64,000 nt of DNA from Paracidobacterium acidisoli (GTDB lineage: Bacteria; Acidobacteriota; Terriglobia; Terriglobales; Acidobacteriaceae), in contig NZ_QVQT02000002.1 of the NCBI RefSeq assembly GCF_003428625.2, forward strand, positions 1 through 64,000, given 5' to 3'. The position numbers and the translations under genes were made by a program. Shown one piece after another: positions 23,211 through 31,016 of the stretch. How positions within the stretch are numbered: position 1 is the first letter of the stretch; each line of letters opens with the position of its first letter. The notes below the pieces were generated by a model, which was given only the letters and a program-made list of their open reading frames with translations, did not search any database and was not told where the DNA came from.

Positions 23211-23234
23211 GACTATGGTAAAATGACCATAGTC
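23211..23234 (+). promoter_or_regulatory. Perfect 9-bp operator palindrome of the Phd/PIN module
   Basis: GACTATGGT and ACCATAGTC are exact inverted copies separated by 6 bases, 16 bases before the antitoxin ATG. The left arm contains TATGGT, which resembles a -10 box followed by AAAATG, so a bound dimer would cover the promoter. Phd/VapB-type antitoxins normally repress their own operon at such sites. Confidence 0.7.
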
Positions 23235-23250
23235 GTAAAGGAATTTCACC

Positions 23251-23601
23251 ATGAAAACCATGCCTGCTGGAAGCTTCAAGACCCACTGCCTGTCGGTGAT
23301 CGATGACGTCTACCATGGCCATGGTGAAGTCATCATCACCAAACACGGCAAACCGATGGCAAAACTGGTTCCGCTGGAGGAGAAGCCGGAAAGTATCTTC
23401 GGTGCTCTTGCGGGGAAAATTGAGATTATCGGTGATCTGGTAGAGCCCATCACCGAACCATGGGAAGTGGATGACGACTTCTTTCCTCACGGAACTCCGG
23501 AACGGGCAGCCATAGAAGCGCGGAACAAAGCGGTGCAGAACAATGCTGATTCTTCCGGGCAGGAATCCATTTCATCCAAAGCGACTGAGCGTAGCCATTG
23601 A
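23251..23601 (+). CDS. Phd/YefM-family antitoxin
   Basis: 116 residues. The N-terminal half AGSFKTHCLSVIDDVYHGHGEVIITKHGKPMAKLVPLEE is the Phd/YefM DNA-binding fold with the usual 'ITKHGKPMA' strand. The C-terminal half is acidic then polar and should wrap the toxin. AAAGGA precedes the ATG. The stop overlaps the toxin start (TTGA), so the two are translated together. Confidence 0.9.
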   Translation: MKTMPAGSFKTHCLSVIDDVYHGHGEVIITKHGKPMAKLVPLEEKPESIFGALAGKIEIIGDLVEPITEPWEVDDDFFPHGTPERAAIEARNKAVQNNADSSGQESISSKATERSH

Positions 23602-23990
23602 TTCTGCTCGACACGCATGTTGTTGTCTGGCTGCTGGGTAGTCCTGGACGGCTCTCTCAGCTGGCAAAGGACGCCATAAAAGAGGCGCACCAAAGAAAGG
23701 CTGTGATCGCCGTTTCCAGCCAGTCTCTGTATGAAACAGCGCGCGGGGTGGTTCGGGGCAGAATCCAGACACATATCCCTGTCGAGGTTTTTCTGCGAGA
23801 GATTGAATCGCGGTTTTCTGTTCTCCCTCTGACCAGAGAGATCGCTCTCCTGGCGGCATCGTTTCCTTCTCCATTCCCCGGCGATCCTGCCGACCGTATC
23901 ATTGCCGCAACAGCATTGGCGGAGGGCTTCTCTCTGGTAACGGCGGACGAGAATATCCGCCGCTCCGGCCTGGTACGAATCATCTGGTAA
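23598..23990 (+). CDS. PIN-domain RNase toxin (VapC-like)
   Basis: 130 residues with the PIN acidic quartet visible: Asp in [11 protein letters not shown], Glu in ETARGV, Asp in [12 protein letters not shown] and Asp in VTADENI. It should cut RNA when freed from the antitoxin. The start is TTG 23598, overlapping the antitoxin stop by four bases; no other start fits the opening MILLDTH. Confidence 0.92.
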   Translation: MILLDTHVVVWLLGSPGRLSQLAKDAIKEAHQRKAVIAVSSQSLYETARGVVRGRIQTHIPVEVFLREIESRFSVLPLTREIALLAASFPSPFPGDPADRIIAATALAEGFSLVTADENIRRSGLVRIIW

Positions 23991-24016
23991 AGCCGCTTCC
24001 GCTCTACAATACAGCT

Positions 24017-24787
24017 ATGGAACCTCTCGTCATTGCAGGTCGGGCCTTTCAGTCCAGGCTTATCGTCGGCACCGGAAAGTACAGGGATGGCGCCGAGACG
24101 CAGGCAGCCATTGAAGCCTCGGGCGCGGAGATGGTGACCGTCGCCGTCCGGCGCGTCAACCTCGACCGCTCGAAGGAATCGCTGCTCGACTTCATCGACC
24201 CGCAGCGTTACTTCCTGCTTCCGAACACCGCCGGCTGCTATACCGCCGACGAGGCCATCCGCGCCGCTCGCCTCGGCCGCGAAGTGGGGCTCTCCGACTG
24301 GGTCAAGATCGAAGTCATCGGCGATCTGGCCACCCTCTATCCCGATGTTCAGGCAACCCTTGAAGCGACGCGGGTGCTGGTGAGGGAAGGCTTTACCGTT
24401 CTGCCCTATACCTCTGATGATATTGTGTTTGCGAAACGTCTCATTGACGCCGGAGCTGCCGCCGTCATGCCTCTCGCCGCACCCATCGGCAGCGGTCTCG
24501 GCATTCAGAACACGGCGACGCTCCGCATCCTCCGCGAACTGATCACAGAAGTGCCGCTGATCGTCGACGCCGGAGTCGGCACGGCTTCGGATGCGGCGCT
24601 CGCGATGGAGATGGGTGCGGATGGTGTCCTCATGAACACCGCCATCGCCGCGGCGGCGGACCCCATCCTTATGGCAGAAGCCATGCAGCACGCCATCCTC
24701 GCCGGACGTCAGGCGTATCTTGCCGGCCGGATGCAGCGCAAACTCTATGCCACAGCGAGCTCGCCGCTCGAAGGCGTCTCACGCTGA
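24017..24787 (+). CDS. thiG: Thiazole synthase
   Basis: Forms the thiazole ring of thiamine from deoxyxylulose phosphate, dehydroglycine and ThiS thiocarboxylate. 256 residues with the Schiff-base lysine in WVKIEVIGD, the PYTSDDIV and [13 protein letters not shown] phosphate-binding loops, and [20 protein letters not shown]. No thiS, thiH, thiO or thiE gene is adjacent and no TPP riboswitch is visible upstream, so it stands alone here. Confidence 0.95.
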   Translation: MEPLVIAGRAFQSRLIVGTGKYRDGAETQAAIEASGAEMVTVAVRRVNLDRSKESLLDFIDPQRYFLLPNTAGCYTADEAIRAARLGREVGLSDWVKIEVIGDLATLYPDVQATLEATRVLVREGFTVLPYTSDDIVFAKRLIDAGAAAVMPLAAPIGSGLGIQNTATLRILRELITEVPLIVDAGVGTASDAALAMEMGADGVLMNTAIAAAADPILMAEAMQHAILAGRQAYLAGRMQRKLYATASSPLEGVSR

Positions 24788-24844
24788 GCGAACTCCTGTT
24801 GTCACTGTCTCGGGACCGGTCTCTCAGGTAAACTCGAGTCGAAT

Positions 24845-25357
24845 ATGCGTGTCTTTGGCATCGATTGCGGCACCGAAATCACCGGGTACGGCGTGGTCGA
24901 ATGGAACGCTGCCGCTCGCGATCCGCATCTGGTCCCCATTGCTGCGGGCGGTATCCGTCCGCCGAAGAAGTCGGGCCTGCCGCAGCGCCTTGCCTTTGTT
25001 CACGCTGAAATTGCTTCTCTGTTGCAGATTCACCAGCCCGATGTCGTCTCCATTGAGGAAGTCTTCTACTCGGTCAATGCCAAATCCGCATTGAAGCTTG
25101 GGCACGTCCGCGGAGTGGCTTTGCTCGCTGCAGCCAATGCCGGCCTGCCTGTTGCCGAATATGCTCCTCTGACCATCAAATCCACCGTTACCGGATATGG
25201 TCTGGCGCAAAAGGAACAGGTGCAGTTCATGATCGCGCGGCTGCTCGGTCTCGCCGCTGCCCCCGAACCGGCCGATGCCGCAGATGCGCTGGCAATTGCA
25301 ATCTGCCACGTACATCATGCCCAGACGCTGGCTCGGCAGAGTGTTTCCGTTATCTGA
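24845..25357 (+). CDS. ruvC: Holliday junction resolvase RuvC
   Basis: Cuts Holliday junctions in recombination. 170 residues with the four acidic catalytic positions in FGIDCGTEITGYG, VSIEEVFYSVNAKSALKLG and EPADAADALAIAICH. ruvA and ruvB are not next to it; yebC, a frequent neighbour, is about 11 kb away. The following gene starts five bases after the stop. Confidence 0.95.
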   Translation: MRVFGIDCGTEITGYGVVEWNAAARDPHLVPIAAGGIRPPKKSGLPQRLAFVHAEIASLLQIHQPDVVSIEEVFYSVNAKSALKLGHVRGVALLAAANAGLPVAEYAPLTIKSTVTGYGLAQKEQVQFMIARLLGLAAAPEPADAADALAIAICHVHHAQTLARQSVSVI

Positions 25358-25361
25358 CTTT

Positions 25362-26045
25362 ATGAAACTTCTACCGCTGATCGCACTGGGAGCGCTTTGC
25401 CTGATACCGCCGGCGGCGTCTGCTCAGAACCCGCCGGCGCAGATCACATACACCTTCGAGAATCAGCGGCTGCAGCCTTCCAGCTACACCCTCGTTCTTC
25501 ATGAAGATGGTTCAGGGCGCTTCGACTCTCTTCCCGGTCCGGCCTCTGTGGATGCTTCCGACGAACAGGTGGCGCCTGCGCGTCTCGATCGCGACATACA
25601 CATTAGCGACTCACTGCGCACCGAGCTCTTCCAGTACGCCCGCGCGCATCACTTCTTTGCCGGAAAGTGCGACCGTGGACAGAAGAAGCTGGCATTTACC
25701 GGAAAGCGGACGCTGACGTATGCCGGTCCCGATGGTCACGGCACATGTGATTTTGACTGGGCATCTGATGCGACGCTGCAGCGGCTCTCCGATCAACTTG
25801 TTTCGGTCGCCTATACGCTGGAGATTGGGCGGCGGCTGGATGTGGAGCTGAAGCACAACCGGCTGAGCCTTGATGCCGAGCTCGAGAATCTGCAAAGCAC
25901 AGCAAAAGACCAGCGCGCTGCCGGACTGGATAATATCGCCCCAGTCCTCGAGGCCATTGCTGGTGACGACGCAGTGATGCAGCGTGCACGGTATCGTGCC
26001 CGCACCTTACTGAACGCAGCCGCTGGTGAAACCGCTCATCGTTGA
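25362..26045 (+). CDS. Secreted protein of unknown function
   Basis: 227 residues, not recognised. A clear signal peptide (LLPLIALGALCLIPPAASAQ) is followed by a beta-rich part (ITYTFENQRLQPSSYTLVLHEDGSGRF) and a helical C-terminal half. Two cysteines (FAGKCDRG, GTCDFDW) could form a disulfide. ATG 25362 is chosen at the signal peptide; the longer frame overlaps ruvC. It is five bases from ruvC, so probably cotranscribed, but nothing ties it to recombination. Confidence 0.7.
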   Translation: MKLLPLIALGALCLIPPAASAQNPPAQITYTFENQRLQPSSYTLVLHEDGSGRFDSLPGPASVDASDEQVAPARLDRDIHISDSLRTELFQYARAHHFFAGKCDRGQKKLAFTGKRTLTYAGPDGHGTCDFDWASDATLQRLSDQLVSVAYTLEIGRRLDVELKHNRLSLDAELENLQSTAKDQRAAGLDNIAPVLEAIAGDDAVMQRARYRARTLLNAAAGETAHR

Positions 26046-26262
26046 TGACGCCGCGATTCCATATCCGTAAATCTGCCCGTTTTTCGCATGGTCAGAGTGC
26101 CTTTACTCAAAATTGCGAAACATACGGCGTTTTGAAACGTTTATAGAGTGTTGGGGCAGGGAAGCAGATGAACAGCAATACCGCCGGGCGAAGAATAGAG
26201 GAGCGTTTTCCGTCGTCCGGCATCTTCAGAATCAGACGGCAGCGCGTCGAAGGAGGTGTCCG

Positions 26263-27864
26263 GTGAGGCACCTGAAGCGAAACAAATGGGTCCGAATGGC
26301 ATCGAGGCGTCGATCCATTCTTCTGGCGGCTTTACTGGCCGCGTTTCTTTCGGCTGTCGTGGCGCTTCAGGCACAGGACACTCAAAGTGCGCCTCCTCCG
26401 CCACCGAGTGATCAGGCGCAGCAGCAGCCTGCACCGGAAAGCAATATTCGCACCGTTCGCCTCAGCAGTGTCGAGGGCACAGTACAAATCTTCAGCGGTG
26501 ATCAGCTCGACTTCAGCCAGGCATACAGAAATATGCCCATCGTCGAAGGGATGCGCATTGCAACTGCTGATGATGGACGCGCCGAGATCGAGCTCGAAGA
26601 CGGTAGTGTGGTTCGCGTTGCGCCTGACAGCTCTGTAGCCTTTCCGCAGCTCAGCCGCGCAGCCGACGGTAGTTTCACGACCGGGATCGAAGCCGTCAGC
26701 GGTCTCAGCTATTACGAGCTGAACGGCCAGTCCGCGCAGTATCGTGTGCACTTTGGGGCAAACGCTGTCACGCCGTCGGTGAACTCGGTTTTCCGCATTG
26801 ATCTCGACAATACTCCTGCCGAACTTGCCGTGATGCACGGCACGGTTCACATCGAAGAAGGCCCGTCTCAGACAGCGGATGTGCATACCAACCAGACTCT
26901 GCGCTGCAGCATGGAAGACGGCGGCGGACCGTTTACTCTGGTGCAGAGTATCGCCGCAAATTCCTGGGACCAGTGGAACTCGGACCGAGATCAGATTCTG
27001 GCCCAGCTTGATGCGAGCGAGACCCTGGCACGCGCAGGCTCCGATAACCCCGATGATCCGGGCTGGAGCGATCTTGACTATTACGGGGACTGGTACGACA
27101 TTCCTGGATACGGTCAGGCGTGGGCTCCCTCCGGAGTCGATCAGAACTGGGATCCTTTTGGCGTGGGCTACTGGGGCTACTACAGTGGAGTTGGGTACAC
27201 ATGGATCTCCGGCTACTCGTGGGGATGGTGGCCGTATCACTGCGGCGCATGGAGCTGGTTCGATGGTTTCGGCTGGCTCTGGTTTCCAGGAAACTGTGGC
27301 TGGGGTCCGCGCGGGGGAGGATGGTATCCCTACGCAACCGTATGGCGGGTGCCCCATGGATATCGTCCGCCGGAGCGGCCTGTGCCCATCCTTAGTCCAC
27401 GCAAAGGTCCGGGCAGGATTCCGCATCCCGAGCCTTTGGTCGCTGTGAATCGAGGAGATCAGTTTCGGCAGGGATTTCGTACTTTAGGTGCGGGCCGACC
27501 GGAACCTCGGACTTTCGGCTTCGAAGGAAAAACCATTGTCCCCATTGCACGGACGATTCATCCGCAACAGCCAGGGCCACTGGGAGAAGGTTTCACAAGG
27601 ACTGTCGAACGAGCGCATCCTGAGATCCTGAGAAATGGCGGCAGCCTTCGCAATCCGGATGTTCACTTTCCGTCGGCTTATGGCTCGCATCCGCCCGAGG
27701 TGCAGCCGCGCTATCCGGCTGGAGCGCCGCCCCGCAATATAGAAGTTCCCGGCGGCAGAAACCCGAATTCTGGTATTGCAGCGCCCCATCCACAGCCACC
27801 ACCGGCACCCCCGAGAGCTGGAGGTGGGGCCGCTCATCCGGCAGGCGGACCGCCTCATCGATAG
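26263..27864 (+). CDS. FecR-domain secreted protein with Gly/Trp/Tyr-rich segment
   Basis: 533 residues. Signal peptide (LLAALLAAFLSAVVALQAQ), a Pro/Gln linker, then a FecR-type domain (VEGTVQIFSGDQ, GMRIATADDGRAEIELEDGSVVRVAPDS, ELAVMHGTVHI). A tract of GYGQAWAPSG, GYWGYYSG and GYSWGWWPYHCGAW follows, resembling the YXGWAWXP-type region of DUF6600 proteins. The tail is Pro-rich. No membrane anchor, so it is probably periplasmic or at the cell surface. GTG 26263 is chosen for the AGGAGGT site 5 bases upstream and the signal peptide. No sigma or TonB gene is adjacent. Confidence 0.85.
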   Translation: MRHLKRNKWVRMASRRRSILLAALLAAFLSAVVALQAQDTQSAPPPPPSDQAQQQPAPESNIRTVRLSSVEGTVQIFSGDQLDFSQAYRNMPIVEGMRIATADDGRAEIELEDGSVVRVAPDSSVAFPQLSRAADGSFTTGIEAVSGLSYYELNGQSAQYRVHFGANAVTPSVNSVFRIDLDNTPAELAVMHGTVHIEEGPSQTADVHTNQTLRCSMEDGGGPFTLVQSIAANSWDQWNSDRDQILAQLDASETLARAGSDNPDDPGWSDLDYYGDWYDIPGYGQAWAPSGVDQNWDPFGVGYWGYYSGVGYTWISGYSWGWWPYHCGAWSWFDGFGWLWFPGNCGWGPRGGGWYPYATVWRVPHGYRPPERPVPILSPRKGPGRIPHPEPLVAVNRGDQFRQGFRTLGAGRPEPRTFGFEGKTIVPIARTIHPQQPGPLGEGFTRTVERAHPEILRNGGSLRNPDVHFPSAYGSHPPEVQPRYPAGAPPRNIEVPGGRNPNSGIAAPHPQPPPAPPRAGGGAAHPAGGPPHR

Positions 27865-27896
27865 TGCAGGAATTTCCGTACACGGTTCGCCTGGTT

Positions 27897-28718
27897 TTAT
27901 CGGATAAGAGCTATCGAATTTTGTCCTTTGATCTCCCGGTACAGAGCGGCGCTCTGCTCCAGAGTCAGTTCTTCCGCACGGGCCGTTGACGAAACGCAGC
28001 CCTTTTCGAAAGCGGTTGCGATCGTTTGTGCTTCCAGTCCCGCGATGCGCAGGTTTTTCGCGAGCATTTTTCGCTTCTGCGCAAATCCTGCCCGAAGAAA
28101 GGCGAAGAAGCCCTCCGCATCGACCTTCAGCTCTTCAAATCGAGGCGCCATCGTTAGCCGGATCACCGTCGAATGCACCTCAGGTGGCGGAGAGAATGCA
28201 TCGGGCGGCAGAGTCATAAGTTTCTCCACCTGCGCAAACATTTGTGCGGTCGCAGACAACACTCCATATTCGCTTGTACCCGGAGTGGCCAATACCCGCT
28301 CGGCTACTTCGCGCTGTACCATGATCACCGCACGATGAATCACCGCGGAATAACGGAACAGATGTAACAGGATGTCTGACGTAATGTAGTACGGCAAATT
28401 ACCGATGACCTCGAGCTTTGCTTTATCTGTTTGCAGCTCGCCAAAATCAACGTCAAGTACATCGGCTTCCATAATTTTGACGTGCGTCTGCGCTGCAAAG
28501 CGCTGGCGAAGCTGTGCTGCCAGCAATGTGTCGAGTTCAATGGCGATCAGCTGCTGCGCCCGTGCCGCCAGAATCTCCGTAATGGCACCGCGGCCTGGTC
28601 CGATTTCGACAACAGCTCGTTGTGACAAATCTCCGGACGCGGCCGCAATGGCCTCGCATGCCTGCAGATTCACAAGAAAGTTTTGTCCGAGTTTAGATCG
28701 CCTGGTGTTTTGCGGCAT
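27897..28718 (-). CDS. rsmA: 16S rRNA dimethyladenosine methyltransferase
   Basis: Dimethylates two adjacent adenines near the 3' end of 16S rRNA during small-subunit assembly. 273 residues with SKLGQNFLVN, the SAM site VEIGPGRGAITEIL, the catalytic NLPYYITS, and PPEVHSTVIRL. ATG 28718 starts MPQNTRRSKLGQNFL, matching the family; the frame runs 14 codons further without support. It diverges from glgA. Confidence 0.95.
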   Translation of the reverse strand: MPQNTRRSKLGQNFLVNLQACEAIAAASGDLSQRAVVEIGPGRGAITEILAARAQQLIAIELDTLLAAQLRQRFAAQTHVKIMEADVLDVDFGELQTDKAKLEVIGNLPYYITSDILLHLFRYSAVIHRAVIMVQREVAERVLATPGTSEYGVLSATAQMFAQVEKLMTLPPDAFSPPPEVHSTVIRLTMAPRFEELKVDAEGFFAFLRAGFAQKRKMLAKNLRIAGLEAQTIATAFEKGCVSSTARAEELTLEQSAALYREIKGQNSIALIR

Positions 28719-28834
28719 CGATAAACAGGTAGGCTGAAAATGGTGTTTCTGTGCCCGCATTGCCTGGCTCAGGGCTGCAGGTTAGACTCATTCTTCCGGC
28801 CTTCCTGCATCATATTTCACCGGAGAATCTTCTT

Positions 28835-30289
28835 ATGCACATTGTTTTCGCAGCGTCGGAGTGTGCTCCTTACGCCAAAACCGGTGGTCTTGCCGACGTA
28901 GTCGAAGCATTGCCCCGCGAAATTGTTCGTCTTGGTCATCAGGTTACGGTCTATTTGCCCTATTACCGGCAAGTGGCGGCGCGCCTGCCTGAGAAGAAGA
29001 TCGTTCTCCGCAGCATTACCATCCCCTTCCGTTATTACAACCGTTTCGTTGCGATTCTGGATGGAGGCAAACAGGATGGCGTGCAGTTTTACTTTGTAGA
29101 CTGTCCGGAGCTTTTCGACCGCGAGTCTTTTTACAGCACGCCGAGTGGAGACTATGGAGATAACTGGGAGCGTTTTGGTCTCTTTTCCCGAACCGTTTTG
29201 GAGGCTTCCAAGCAGATAGCCGTCCCCGATGTTTTTCATGTGCATGACTGGCAGACGGCGATTTTGCCAGTGTATCTGCGCACAGTGTATTCCGGAGATC
29301 CTGCTTTCAGCAGTACGGCTGCCGTTCTTACCATTCACAATGCCGGCTATCAGGGGCTCTTCCCGCCTGCAACCACCGAAAACCTGCTCTTTCCCTGGGA
29401 AATATTCCACATGGACCGTGTAGAGCAGTACAACAACTTCAACTTCCTTAAAGGCGGCATCGTTTATTCCGATGCGCTGACGACCGTCAGTCGCAAATAT
29501 GCCGAGGAAATTCAGACTCCCGAATTCGGCAATGCGCTGGACCCGATTCTGCGCCGGCGTGCAGAGGATCTGCACGGAATCCTTAACGGTGTTGATTACA
29601 CCAAGTGGAATCCTGCCACGGATCACAATATCGCCGCGCATTTCACGCCGGAAAATCTTGCGGGAAAGGCCGATTGCCGTCGCGATCTGCTGCACGCGTT
29701 CGGCGTTTCTCATGTTGGCGAGGCGACCCCGATTCTCGGTATCGTCTCACGCCTCGCGACCATGAAGGGGTTTGATCTCTTTGCCGGTATTGCCGATCGC
29801 TTAATGAAAGAAGACATCACTCTGATCGTGCTCGGCACCGGCGAGCCATATTACGAAAATCTCTTTCGCGATCTTCAGTCGCGATTTCCGGATAAGGTTC
29901 ATGTGCGCATTCTTTTCGACGAGATGCTGGCGCACAAGGTGGAAGCCGGCTCGGATATTTTTCTGATGCCGTCGCGCTATGAGCCGTGCGGTCTGAATCA
30001 GATTTACAGCCTTAAATATGGAACCGTTCCGGTCGTGCGTGCGACTGGCGGTCTTGATGACACGATTGCGGAGTGGGAGCCGGTTGCGGAGTCTGGTACA
30101 GGTTTTAAATTCCACGGCTATGAACCTGAAAATTTTCTCGCTGCTATTCATCGTGCCCTGACGCTGTTTACCGACAAGGCGGCATGGAGCAAGCTGATGC
30201 GCAATGGCATGATGAAGGATTTTTCCTGGTCCGGTCCTGCTGCTGAATATGTGAAGGTTTATACGGACGTTGCCAGGAGAAGAAGTTAA
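28835..30289 (+). CDS. glgA: Glycogen synthase (GT5)
   Basis: Extends alpha-1,4-glucan from ADP-glucose. 484 residues with the ADP-glucose site KTGGLADVVEALP, HVHDWQTAILPVYL, TIHNAGYQGLFP, and the catalytic SRYEPCGLNQIYSLKYGTVP followed by ATGGLDDTI. ATG 28835 has GGAGA about 10 bases upstream. No other glg gene is adjacent; the GH13 enzyme at 42.7 kb is a possible partner. Confidence 0.95.
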   Translation: MHIVFAASECAPYAKTGGLADVVEALPREIVRLGHQVTVYLPYYRQVAARLPEKKIVLRSITIPFRYYNRFVAILDGGKQDGVQFYFVDCPELFDRESFYSTPSGDYGDNWERFGLFSRTVLEASKQIAVPDVFHVHDWQTAILPVYLRTVYSGDPAFSSTAAVLTIHNAGYQGLFPPATTENLLFPWEIFHMDRVEQYNNFNFLKGGIVYSDALTTVSRKYAEEIQTPEFGNALDPILRRRAEDLHGILNGVDYTKWNPATDHNIAAHFTPENLAGKADCRRDLLHAFGVSHVGEATPILGIVSRLATMKGFDLFAGIADRLMKEDITLIVLGTGEPYYENLFRDLQSRFPDKVHVRILFDEMLAHKVEAGSDIFLMPSRYEPCGLNQIYSLKYGTVPVVRATGGLDDTIAEWEPVAESGTGFKFHGYEPENFLAAIHRALTLFTDKAAWSKLMRNGMMKDFSWSGPAAEYVKVYTDVARRRS

Positions 30290-30309
30290 CGGGAGCCACA
30301 TGGCGTTTT

Positions 30310-30344
30310 TGCCCGGGCGTACTTTTGTTTTTCTGCCCGGGCAG
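30310..30344. terminator. Hairpin between glgA and the DinB gene
   Basis: TGCCCGGGC and GCCCGGGCA arms flank a 16-18-base loop rich in T, in the 59-base gap between convergent genes. TTTTT runs lie on the plus side just before the left arm and inside the loop. The long loop makes it a moderate candidate. Confidence 0.5.
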
Positions 30345-30348
30345 GATA

Positions 30349-30864
30349 TCAGCCGAAATGTCCATCATCCGCTGAAGGTCCATAGATAGACGGAACGGAA
30401 GCATCGTTCAGGCGAAGGTAGACGGTAAGCTGTCCGCGATGATGTGCAAGATGATTGAAGACCGAGTCCCGAATGACCTGGTAGCGCGGCTCCTCGCTCA
30501 CAACCATTCCGCCGACTTTAAAACGCCAGGGCATCATCAGATGCCGATCGTTGGTTTTTTCCAGCGCTTCCTGCGCGGCGGAGACGTGCTTTTCCAGGGC
30601 ATCCACCAGCTCGCGGCTGGTGTGCAGTTCAGGAGGCGGCATATAACCCGGGCTGCCGGCGGGCTTCATATCCAATTCTTCCTGATTCACTGTGGTAACA
30701 ATCCATGACGGCAGACTTGATACCAGAGTGGCCAACTGCCCCAGTGACATCGATTTCGGATGTGGTTTCCAGTCCGACCGGCCATCGGGGATACGCTCCA
30801 GTGCTCGCCTCGTAGCGTTCGCTTCCCGCGCCAGTTCATCCAGAAACAAATCAGTCATCTTCAT
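30349..30864 (-). CDS. DinB-family four-helix protein
   Basis: 171 residues of the DinB/YfiT-like fold. The metal histidines of helix 4 are present in FNHLAHHRGQLTVYLR. The expected first histidine, usually in the 'LxxHV' position of helix 2, appears replaced in LGQLATLVSSLPSWI, so metal binding may be altered. Family members include thiol-dependent S-transferases that use small thiols; the substrate here is unknown. It lies head to head with the WYL regulator at 31017, a common pairing in which the regulator controls the DinB gene. Confidence 0.85.
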   Translation of the reverse strand: MKMTDLFLDELAREANATRRALERIPDGRSDWKPHPKSMSLGQLATLVSSLPSWIVTTVNQEELDMKPAGSPGYMPPPELHTSRELVDALEKHVSAAQEALEKTNDRHLMMPWRFKVGGMVVSEEPRYQVIRDSVFNHLAHHRGQLTVYLRLNDASVPSIYGPSADDGHFG

Positions 30865-30925
30865 GGTGTGATCCTTTCCGCGATGGGCTCTTTAGCCCGC
30901 ACTATGGAAGTTAACGGCGCATATA

Positions 30926-30946
30926 TGTCACCCTGTGTCATAATTT
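30926..30946 (+). promoter_or_regulatory. TGTCA-N5-TGTCA direct repeat in the dinB/WYL divergent region
   Basis: Two TGTCA copies at 30926-30930 and 30936-30940 have a 10-base period, one helical turn. The second runs into CATAAT, which resembles a -10 box for the rightward gene. A regulator bound to one face could act on both promoters. No similar pair was seen elsewhere nearby. Confidence 0.35.
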
Positions 30947-31016
30947 CCAGGATTTTAAAAAATATTTCTGACAACCAGCGGATCGGAATGTGTGCTGGTC
31001 ATCCGGCGAGGTGCTT

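Larger units (their letters stand above)
22745..23250. other. Spacer upstream of the Phd/PIN pair
   Basis: No gene is supported. A short hairpin lies at about 22857-22875 (GCAATCGC-GCA-GCGATTGC). Next come two direct copies of GGACGGCCAGTCC at 22882-22894 and 22900-22912, and further on AGCCGCCTTCGGCTCC. The final 45 bases hold the operator and ribosome site of the antitoxin. Confidence 0.6.

Noticed and set aside
24800-24844. TPP riboswitch or further thi genes around thiG
   Set aside because: The gaps on both sides are under 60 bases and contain no thi-box-like sequence; neighbours are unrelated.
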